Of a DNA stretch of 6,368 nucleotides, positions 1 to 5,484 are shown piece by piece. Origin of the DNA: Prevotellaceae bacterium UBA1787 (GTDB taxonomy: Bacteria > Bacteroidota > Bacteroidia > Bacteroidales > Bacteroidaceae); contig DCGD01000086.1 in assembly GCA_002315195.1 (NCBI GenBank), forward strand, positions 13,978-20,345, in the 5' to 3' direction. A program made the position numbers and the translations under genes. Position 1 is the first letter of the stretch, and the number at the start of each line of letters is the position of its first letter. The notes below the pieces were generated by a model that saw only the letters and a list, made by a program, of their open reading frames with translations, was not told the origin of the DNA and ran no database searches.

Positions 1-47
1 TCGGACTGAAAATCCGTGTGTCCCCTGTTCGAATCAGGGTGGCACCA
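1..47 (+). tRNA. tRNA-Phe (GAA), 3' part only
   Basis: The window opens inside a tRNA gene, at about tRNA position 27. The anticodon loop CTGAAAA (6-12) carries the anticodon GAA at 8-10, which reads UUC/UUU (Phe). The anticodon stem pairs CGGA (2-5) with TCCG (13-16); the outermost pair would be U-U. A five-base variable loop (18-22) is followed by a perfect T stem CCCTG/CAGGG (23-27 with 35-39) around the T loop TTCGAAT (28-34). The 3' acceptor strand is 40-46 with discriminator A47. The bases after A47 are CTA, so CCA is not encoded and must be added after transcription, which is common in Bacteroidota. The D arm and 5' acceptor strand lie outside the window. Confidence 0.93.
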
Positions 48-53
48 CTATCT

Positions 54-83
54 AAACCGCATCAATACAGATGCGGTTTTCTA
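54..83 (+). terminator. Rho-independent terminator of the tRNA gene
   Basis: A perfect 10-bp inverted repeat, AAACCGCATC (54-63) with GATGCGGTTT (70-79), surrounds the six-base loop AATACA. It is followed by a T-rich run (TTTTCTATTT, 77-86). It begins seven bases after the mature tRNA end, so it probably ends the tRNA transcript. Confidence 0.88.
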
Positions 84-114
84 TTTCTTGCATGACGACA
101 CTTCTTCTGAAAGT

Positions 115-148
115 TTTGGAAATTTCTTGAAATATTTTTGTATTTTTG
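115..148 (+). promoter_or_regulatory. Bacteroidota-type promoter, target unclear
   Basis: TATTTTTG at 141-148 is a full match to the Bacteroidota -7 element TAnnTTTG and is followed by CA. A second identical copy lies at 133-140. A TTTG at 115-118 (or TTGG at 116-119, 21 bp away) could be the -33 element; the TTTG spacing of 22 bp is slightly long. Transcription would start near 154 and run rightward. No convincing gene begins nearby, so it may drive xseA-xseB through a leader of about 300 nt, or a small RNA. Confidence 0.5.
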
Positions 149-153
149 CATTC

Positions 154-179
154 GGCTATCGTTGAAGATTAGCGTAGCC
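154..179 (+). other. Hairpin at predicted transcript 5' end
   Basis: GGCTA (154-158), a bulged T159 and CG (160-161) pair with CG (173-174) and TAGCC (175-179) around an 11-base loop. That gives seven base pairs starting almost exactly at the transcription start predicted from the promoter at 115-148. It could be a 5'-protecting stem-loop, the first element of an untranslated leader, or chance. Confidence 0.3.
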
Positions 180-420
180 TTATTAAGTTTTTGGATACAT
201 GACTGTCTTTATGTTTTGTTCAATTTTAACTCATAGCCATCATCTTTCGCCAATGAAACGGAACTACCACCTTTTCCGTTTAACCCTCGTTCGCACATCC
301 GCCAAACACTTTTCCAACATGGACGGCATACTGACGAAAATGTTGTCATTCCGCTGTAATTCAACCGACAAATTCGGGACAGTTTAATGCCAACATACAA
401 TATCCCAAAACGAAACTACT
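180..420. other. Intergenic stretch with no convincing gene
   Basis: This stretch lies between the promoter-hairpin region and xseA. Two short ORFs overlap here on opposite strands: 199-387 plus (62 codons) and 209-400 minus (63 codons). Neither has a recognisable domain, a ribosome-binding site or protein-like composition; both are rich in Cys, His, Ser and Arg, as translated non-coding DNA often is. An internal ATG at 253 would give a 44-residue basic peptide in the plus frame. I see no strong terminator and no riboswitch I recognise. It is best read as untranslated leader or spacer, with a small gene not excluded. Confidence 0.45.
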
Positions 421-428
421 TATCTTTA
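421..428 (+). promoter_or_regulatory. Weak candidate -7 element for xseA
   Basis: TATCTTTA differs from TAnnTTTG by one base and lies 25 bp before the xseA ATG, which would give a leader of about 19 nt. No TTTG-like -33 element is found 19-21 bp upstream, so the call is weak. Confidence 0.3.
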
Positions 429-453
429 GCACAAACAACAACCTTGACAAATT

Positions 454-1758
454 ATGATTGATGATTCTATAACCCTGCTGGAACTAAACACTATGGTGCG
501 CGAACTGCTGGAATACAACATGCTAAGGACCTACAAGGTTAAAGCGGAGTTGAGCGAAGTGCGGGTCAGCGCCAAAGGTCATTGCTTTGTGGAACTGATA
601 CAGAGAAACGAACATAACAACACACCCGTGGCCAAGGCGCGGGGTGTCATCATGTCACAGGTGTTCCCCTTGATTAAAATGGATTTTGAGGAAACTACCG
701 GACAGACGTTTTGCGCCGGATTGCAGGTGCTGCTGGTTGTCACGCCTAAATTCCACGAAATGTATGGCTACTCACTTGTCATTTCGGACATTGACCCTAC
801 TTATACCCTGGGCGACATGGCACGCAAAAGAAAGGCCATTCTGGATCGGTTGAAAAAAGAAGGGGTAATTGACTTAAATGCGAGTATTCCTCTTCCCACC
901 CTAATCCAAAACATTGCCGTCATTTCTTCCCCCACAGCAGCCGGTTATGGAGATTTCCGCCATCAGTTGGACAACAACATCCATGGTTTTCGGTTCAACT
1001 ACAAGTTGTTTCCCGCCACCATGCAAGGTGAAGAAACCGAACGCTCCATCATTGAAGCCCTCAACCGCATTATCCACGACACCCTGACGCAGTGGGACGC
1101 AAAAGTGATTATTCGCGGCGGAGGGGCGGTCAGCGACCTGAATGGCTTTGAAACCTACAACCTCGCTAACCATTGCGCACAATTTCCCATTCCTATCATC
1201 ACCGGCATCGGTCACGAACGCGACACAACGGTTCTTGACATGGTAGCCAACGTTCATCTCAAGACACCTACCGCCGTCGCCGCGTTTCTCATCGAGAAAA
1301 TGGAAAACAATGCAGATATCCTGAAAGCATTGTATGAAGACATCATCGGAAAATGTTCGCAGCGTCTGCAAATGGAACATAGGAATTTGGACGACTGCTC
1401 CTCCGGCATCCAATTGACTGTGGCGAATTTCAAGAGCCAACGGGAATTGAGGCTGATGAATATGTTTCAACAAGTGTGTCACACCGTCCTTCACAGGATT
1501 TCAACGTGCCAAATAACGATAAACGGACATGAAGACCATTTGAAACTGCAATATGACCATGTTATAAATAAAGAAATAAACAAAATCAATTTTTTGGAAC
1601 AGTCCATCTACATGAACGACCCCCAACGCATCCTAAGCCGCGGCTATAGCATTACGAGAACCAACAGACATGCCGTCAAAAGCAGTGCGGAACTTAAACA
1701 AGGCGATATTCTGCTGACACAACTCGCGGAAGGTGAAATAATCAGTATTGTCAAATAA
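454..1758 (+). CDS. xseA: Exodeoxyribonuclease VII large subunit
   Basis: This is the catalytic subunit of exonuclease VII, a cytoplasmic enzyme that degrades single-stranded DNA from both ends to oligonucleotides, in repair and the clearing of excised strands. At 434 residues it is close to the usual size (456 in E. coli). The N-terminal OB-fold DNA-binding domain covers roughly residues 5-115 (VKAELSEVRVSAKGHCFVEL, 29-48). The catalytic domain holds the family motifs in order: ISSPTAAGYGDF (157-168), QGEETE (191-196), VIIRGGGAVSDLNGFE (218-233), GIGHERDTTVLD (251-262) and the KTPTAVAAFL segment (270-279). A long helical region that should bind XseB follows (about 285-385), then the C-terminal RILSRGYS motif (392-399). 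The ATG at 454 is chosen because MIDDSITLLELN aligns with the family N-terminus. The stop is six bases before xseB, so the two form an operon. No key motif is missing. Confidence 0.96.
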   Translation: MIDDSITLLELNTMVRELLEYNMLRTYKVKAELSEVRVSAKGHCFVELIQRNEHNNTPVAKARGVIMSQVFPLIKMDFEETTGQTFCAGLQVLLVVTPKFHEMYGYSLVISDIDPTYTLGDMARKRKAILDRLKKEGVIDLNASIPLPTLIQNIAVISSPTAAGYGDFRHQLDNNIHGFRFNYKLFPATMQGEETERSIIEALNRIIHDTLTQWDAKVIIRGGGAVSDLNGFETYNLANHCAQFPIPIITGIGHERDTTVLDMVANVHLKTPTAVAAFLIEKMENNADILKALYEDIIGKCSQRLQMEHRNLDDCSSGIQLTVANFKSQRELRLMNMFQQVCHTVLHRISTCQITINGHEDHLKLQYDHVINKEINKINFLEQSIYMNDPQRILSRGYSITRTNRHAVKSSAELKQGDILLTQLAEGEIISIVK

Positions 1759-1764
1759 ACATTT

Positions 1765-1962
1765 ATGAAAAACAACAAGAAACAAACGTATGCCGAAGCC
1801 GTTAAACGCTTGGAAGAAATCTCCTCTCAAATGAACAGCGGAGACTTGGACGTCGACACCCTCGCCGACCTGCTGAAAGAAGCCAAAGAGTTAATTGCCT
1901 TCTGCAGGCAAAAACTCTATGACGTCGACAAACAGGTCAAGGAAATAATGGCTGAAAACTGA
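1765..1962 (+). CDS. xseB: Exodeoxyribonuclease VII small subunit
   Basis: This small helical subunit binds the XseA stalk in several copies and is needed for stable, regulated exonuclease VII. It has 65 residues, at the short end of the family (80 in E. coli). The family signature is clear: YAEAVKRLEEIS (9-20), the turn SGDLDVDTL (25-33) and KEAKELIAFCRQKL (38-51). The protein is predicted to be a two-helix hairpin. It begins six bases after the xseA stop, the usual operon arrangement, and is probably translated from the same mRNA. The A-rich stretch before the ATG with no clear Shine-Dalgarno sequence is typical of Bacteroidota. The stop codon lies inside a palindrome shared with the convergent ddh gene. 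Confidence 0.95.
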   Translation: MKNNKKQTYAEAVKRLEEISSQMNSGDLDVDTLADLLKEAKELIAFCRQKLYDVDKQVKEIMAEN

Positions 1963-1971
1963 CAAGTTTTC
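1954..1971. terminator. Palindrome over convergent stop codons
   Basis: GAAAACT (1954-1960) pairs perfectly with AGTTTTC (1965-1971) around the loop GACA. The 7-bp hairpin contains parts of both the xseB stop (TGA, 1960-1962) and the ddh stop (1970-1972, read on the minus strand). It could work in both directions as a compact transcription end. It is AT-rich and lacks a clean U-run on either side, so termination is only plausible. Confidence 0.35.
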
Positions 1972-2869
1972 AAACCAAAGACGCAATGGCTTCCTCGCGA
2001 CTGCCCGGAAGCATGTCCACTACCGGTATCTCTATCATCGTATAGCAGCCCGGCTGCAGACGCATGGTTGCACGGGCTACATTTACCAACACCTGCCCCG
2101 TAAGCGCAGGGTTGTTGATGCTCATCTTGAACTCCAACCTCTGATTCTGAGTCTTGCCGCTCACGCCCTTGCGAACCATGTTGACACCATGCCCCATGTC
2201 GCGGATGTCATCAACCGATGGCACCTGGAACACATGTGTCTCATCATGGGAGAAATACGAGTCCGACTTGATGTCCGCCGCAACAGTGTCAAAATCTGCA
2301 TCTTCCTCAAGTTCCACATAGACCATTCTACGATGAAGACCCTCGCCCTTTGGAATGGTCATGGACAACGCATTCTTTACACCTTTTTTGCTTCGGGCAC
2401 AAACGGAATGTCCCATGCTCATTCCAGGACCGAAATTTGTGTAACTCAAACCTTTCGGTGCAAGACTTTGCATCAAGGTACGGATGATGCTGTCCGACCC
2501 CGGATCCCAACCAGCCGCTACGACCGAAACAACACCGTTGGCACGACAGATAGGCATCAAGTTATTTCGATATGCGAGAATATCTGTATGGATATCGAAA
2601 CTATCCACTGTGTTTATGCCAAGAGGCAATATCCGCCTTGCATATTCCTCACAACTTCGGGAAGGCGTGGCAAGAATTGCCACATCCACATCCTTGAGCA
2701 TGGCAATGTCATTGACAACTTTGTATGCTGACAACTCTACTGGATTGTTTGCCAATCCGTTACGGCGCACAATGCCGGCTACCTCAAAATCTGATGCACT
2801 CTCAAGTGCCTCCAAAGCATAACGTCCAATGTTTCCATAGCCTACGATGGCTGCTCTTATTCTTTTCAT
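1970..2869 (-). CDS. ddh: meso-Diaminopimelate D-dehydrogenase
   Basis: This enzyme makes meso-diaminopimelate in one step by NADPH-dependent reductive amination of L-2-amino-6-oxopimelate (the open form of tetrahydrodipicolinate). It supplies lysine and peptidoglycan cross-links and bypasses the succinylase route. The 299-residue product has an N-terminal Rossmann fold with AAIVGYGNIGRYA (6-18), ATPS (67-70) and a DSFD segment (89-92). The substrate-binding and dimerisation part includes AAGWDPGSDS (118-127), NFGPGMSMGHSVCARS (145-160), the TIPKGEG turn (171-177) and a conserved C-terminus from INNPALTGQV (251-260) onward. The ATG at 2869 is chosen over an in-frame GTG at 2914. The Rossmann strand starts straight after it, and the GTG lies within the promoter, upstream of the predicted transcription start. 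The gene is monocistronic here, convergent with xseB and divergent from recQ. Confidence 0.93.
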   Translation of the reverse strand: MKRIRAAIVGYGNIGRYALEALESASDFEVAGIVRRNGLANNPVELSAYKVVNDIAMLKDVDVAILATPSRSCEEYARRILPLGINTVDSFDIHTDILAYRNNLMPICRANGVVSVVAAGWDPGSDSIIRTLMQSLAPKGLSYTNFGPGMSMGHSVCARSKKGVKNALSMTIPKGEGLHRRMVYVELEEDADFDTVAADIKSDSYFSHDETHVFQVPSVDDIRDMGHGVNMVRKGVSGKTQNQRLEFKMSINNPALTGQVLVNVARATMRLQPGCYTMIEIPVVDMLPGSREEAIASLV

Positions 2870-2889
2870 TTGCCTACAAAATTTGGGTG

Positions 2890-2920
2890 CAAAATTAGAA
2901 AAACATCTTAACACTACAAT
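2890..2920 (-). promoter_or_regulatory. ddh promoter
   Basis: Read on the minus strand, TAATTTTG (2897-2890) matches the -7 consensus TAnnTTTG exactly. ATTG (2920-2917), one base from TTTG, lies 19 bp upstream, the standard spacing. Transcription would start near 2884, giving a leader of about 15 nt before the ATG at 2869. This supports that start codon. Confidence 0.75.
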
Positions 2921-3218
2921 AACCGCTTACGTTAAATCTTGATTTCATAATAAAATCTCGGCACATTTTCCCTTGACACAATCCACAACCAACAAGTCCA
3001 TTCCTGACTTTAAACCGTCTTTCACCACCTAAAAATTGGTAGATTGAACGGCACTGCCGAACATTTTTGATGAAATCAACCTAACCAAGTGAACAAGAAA
3101 CAAAAAAATCATAACAGAAAACCCAAAAAAAACAGCAAGCAAATATACCCTAAAAAACAAAAAAACCGATTTCATTGAATCTTTTTAATCAGCAATCCAA
3201 TTACTCCACAAATTTATA
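2921..3218. other. AT-rich divergent intergenic spacer
   Basis: No gene is seen between the ddh promoter and the recQ promoter region; ORFs here are only a few codons long. Between 3102 and 3165 the plus strand carries A-runs at 3102-3108, 3118-3121, 3125-3132, 3152-3157 and 3159-3165. They are only loosely helical-phased, so intrinsic bending is possible but not clear. A small palindrome, CGGCA-C-TGCCG, sits at 3049-3059 in this otherwise AT-rich DNA. No terminator or riboswitch is recognisable. Confidence 0.5.
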
Positions 3219-3250
3219 AGTCGATACTTCAAACCCTTGACTTTTCGACT
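3219..3250. repeat. Inverted repeat just upstream of recQ promoter
   Basis: AGTCGA (3219-3224) and TCGACT (3245-3250) are perfect 6-bp inverted copies separated by 20 bp. The right arm ends five bases before the presumed -33 element of recQ. The arrangement fits a dimeric regulator site, but arms this short can arise by chance in 470 bp of spacer. Confidence 0.3.
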
Positions 3251-3255
3251 AATTC

Positions 3256-3286
3256 TTCGCCAATTTCAAAAAAAATATTAATTTCG
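3256..3286 (+). promoter_or_regulatory. recQ promoter
   Basis: TAATTTCG (3279-3286) is one base from TAnnTTTG, and TTCG (3256-3259) is one base from TTTG, with exactly 19 bp between them. Transcription would begin near 3292, leaving a leader of about 70 nt before the ATG at 3362. Both elements carry C in place of the third T, so this promoter may be weaker than the ddh one. Confidence 0.6.
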
Positions 3287-3361
3287 CACGCAAAATCATC
3301 TTATCCCACTCTCCGTACAACACATACCCAGATAAGGCAAGTGCAAACCGCAAATATTAAA

Positions 3362-5461
3362 ATGAAACAAGACCGTATGAACGACAAGGCGCATCAACTC
3401 CTGAAATCCGTCTATGGCTATGACACATTCCGTCCGCTACAGAAAGACATCATTGACCATGTGGTTTCCGGTCGTGACGCTTTGGTTTTGATGCCCACGG
3501 GAGGAGGAAAATCCGTATGCTACCAAATACCGGCACTCCTGCTTGATGGAGTTGCACTTGTCGTGTCACCTCTCATCTCTTTGATGAAAGACCAAGTAGA
3601 TACGCTACAAGCAAACGGCATTGCCGCAGAGGCACTGAACAGTAACAACGAAGAACAAAAAAATAGAACCATTATTGAGCATTGCCAAGCAGGCAAACTA
3701 AAAATCCTCTATATCTCTCCAGAACGGCTGATGAAGGAAATTCAGTGGTTACATAAACACATCAATGTTTCCATGGTGGCCATTGATGAAGCACATTGCA
3801 TTTCACAATGGGGACATGACTTCCGAACGGATTACATACAAATGGGAAAACTAAAGGATTTTTTCCCCTCTATCCCCATCTTGGCCTTGACTGCTACCGC
3901 CGACAAGGTCACCAAAACAGACATCGTCAAACAATTGCGTTTGAGTGACCCGAAGATTTTTGTCGGCAGTTTTGACCGTCCCAATCTCAGCCTTGACGTT
4001 CGCAAGGGATACAGCAAATCCGAACGCATACGTACCATCATGGACGTCATTGGCCGTCATTCCAACGAAAGTGGCATCATTTATTGTTTGTCGAGAAAAG
4101 GAACGGAGGATTTGGCTGCCGACTTGAAAGCAAATGGTGTTTCCGTAGGTATTTACCACGCAGGATTGACTTCGCAGGAGCGTACCCAAGTACAGGATGA
4201 TTTTGTCAATGACCGCATACTTGTTATTTGCGCTACCATTGCTTTCGGCATGGGAATTGACAAGAGCAACATTCGCTTTGTCATACACTACAATCTTCCA
4301 AAGAGCATCGAGAGTTTTTATCAGGAGATTGGCCGCGGTGGCAGAGATGGTCTGCCAACCGAAACAATGCTGTTCTATAACCTTCTGGATTTGAAAATGC
4401 TTCGCAGTTTCGCCGAGGAAAGCAATCAACGTGACATCAATATGGAAAAACTGAACCGTATGAAAGAATATGCGGAGGCGCTGGTTTGCAGAAGGCGGAT
4501 ATTGCTGAACTATTTCGGAGAAAACAACGAATGCCATTGTGGCAATTGTGACGTTTGCAAAAAACCTCCACAATACTTTGAAGGTTCCATCCTTGTGCAA
4601 AAAGCATTGTCCGCCATAAAACGATGCAATGAGAATATTGGTTTTACAACAACCATCGACATATTGAAGGGAATCCTTTCTCTCAACGTGACCGCCAAAG
4701 GCTACGACAAACTGAAAACTTTTGGAGTCGGAAATGATGTGTCCGCCAAGTATTGGCGCACTTATCTGTTGCAGATGCTGCAATTGGGCTTTATCGAGAT
4801 TGCATACAACGACAACAACCACCTCAAGATTACGCCATTGGGTGAAGACATTCTCTATGGAAGAAAGAAAACGCAACTTGCCGTCATTGTGCAAGAAGAT
4901 TTGCGCGTAAAAAAACAAAAAAATGATTCCCCGAAATTGTCCAATAACGCCACCACACCCGATGACGCACTTTTTGAAAAACTCAAAGTCTTACGCAAAA
5001 CCATTGCCGATGAAATGGGGAAACCGGCTTATATAGTTCTATCAGACAAGTCCTTGCGCGCCCTTGCGGCGGAAAAACCGACTAACCTCGCCCTTCTCTG
5101 CAACGTCTTCGGCTTTGGCGAACACAAGATAAAACTATTTGGCGGACGTTTCGTTGGCTTGATTTGTGAGTCTTTGGGTGTTGAACATTCTCAAATACCC
5201 ACTGTATTCCCGGAGCCATACCTGCATCAGATTGAAAGTAAGGACGTTCAAACGAAACACACGTATTCTGAAACCGAGCCGTCATACATGGATAAGCAAA
5301 AGCAGCAACATGCCCGTGCATACGAACTTTGGACCGATGAGGAGGAAAAAGTGCTTCTATACCTTCATGGACAAGGAAAGAGCATTTTAGAAATCGGGGG
5401 AACATTGCAAAGAAACTCTGGTTCTATCCGTTCTCGACTGAAAAAATTAGGTGAAATCTAA
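3362..5461 (+). CDS. recQ: ATP-dependent DNA helicase RecQ
   Basis: RecQ is a 3'-to-5' helicase that unwinds branched or tailed DNA in recombinational repair and at stalled forks. With this start it has 699 residues, longer than E. coli RecQ (about 610). Motifs in order: motif 0 (YGYDTFRPLQ, 18-27), Walker A TGGGKS (46-51), DEAH (142-145) with the aromatic-rich loop ISQWGHDFR (147-155), LTATA (176-180), ATIAFGMGIDK (291-301) and motif VI QEIGRGGRDG (321-330, usually GRAGRDG). The zinc domain has Cys376, 393, 396 and 399, plus an extra Cys391. A winged helix (about 406-515) and an HRDC domain (about 534-610) follow. After a linker comes an added helix-turn-helix-like domain (about 650-699). 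The frame is open from a GTG at 3341. The ATG at 3362 is preferred for its A-rich upstream context; the ATG at 3377 is also possible. It probably shares an mRNA with the next gene. Confidence 0.95.
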   Translation: MKQDRMNDKAHQLLKSVYGYDTFRPLQKDIIDHVVSGRDALVLMPTGGGKSVCYQIPALLLDGVALVVSPLISLMKDQVDTLQANGIAAEALNSNNEEQKNRTIIEHCQAGKLKILYISPERLMKEIQWLHKHINVSMVAIDEAHCISQWGHDFRTDYIQMGKLKDFFPSIPILALTATADKVTKTDIVKQLRLSDPKIFVGSFDRPNLSLDVRKGYSKSERIRTIMDVIGRHSNESGIIYCLSRKGTEDLAADLKANGVSVGIYHAGLTSQERTQVQDDFVNDRILVICATIAFGMGIDKSNIRFVIHYNLPKSIESFYQEIGRGGRDGLPTETMLFYNLLDLKMLRSFAEESNQRDINMEKLNRMKEYAEALVCRRRILLNYFGENNECHCGNCDVCKKPPQYFEGSILVQKALSAIKRCNENIGFTTTIDILKGILSLNVTAKGYDKLKTFGVGNDVSAKYWRTYLLQMLQLGFIEIAYNDNNHLKITPLGEDILYGRKKTQLAVIVQEDLRVKKQKNDSPKLSNNATTPDDALFEKLKVLRKTIADEMGKPAYIVLSDKSLRALAAEKPTNLALLCNVFGFGEHKIKLFGGRFVGLICESLGVEHSQIPTVFPEPYLHQIESKDVQTKHTYSETEPSYMDKQKQQHARAYELWTDEEEKVLLYLHGQGKSILEIGGTLQRNSGSIRSRLKKLGEI

Positions 5462-5484
5462 ACTGCCAGCATTATCCCGTACCA

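Noticed and set aside
1..83. tRNA-Phe 3' end as an integration site
   Set aside because: tRNA 3' ends are common targets, but no integrase, no repeat of the tRNA end and no mobile gene appear in the window.
199..387. A 62-codon plus-strand frame downstream of the promoter at 115-148
   Set aside because: Not accepted as a gene: no domain, no ribosome-binding site, unusual composition and a competing antisense frame. It is kept only as a possibility in the leader finding.
901..1494. A 197-codon minus-strand frame inside xseA
   Set aside because: It is antisense to the conserved catalytic domain of XseA and has no recognisable motif or promoter.
2189..2731. A 180-codon plus-strand frame inside ddh
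   Set aside because: It is antisense to the conserved core of Ddh; its His- and Cys-rich product has no domain.
3341..3361. GTG at 3341 as the recQ start
   Set aside because: It would add seven residues without similarity to RecQ N-termini that I know. The ATG at 3362 has a better A-rich context, though the GTG cannot be strictly excluded.
3851..4918. A 355-codon open frame on the minus strand inside recQ
   Set aside because: It lies fully antisense to a clear RecQ helicase with all motifs. Its product is rich in Phe, Val and Cys and shows no domain, as expected of a shadow frame.
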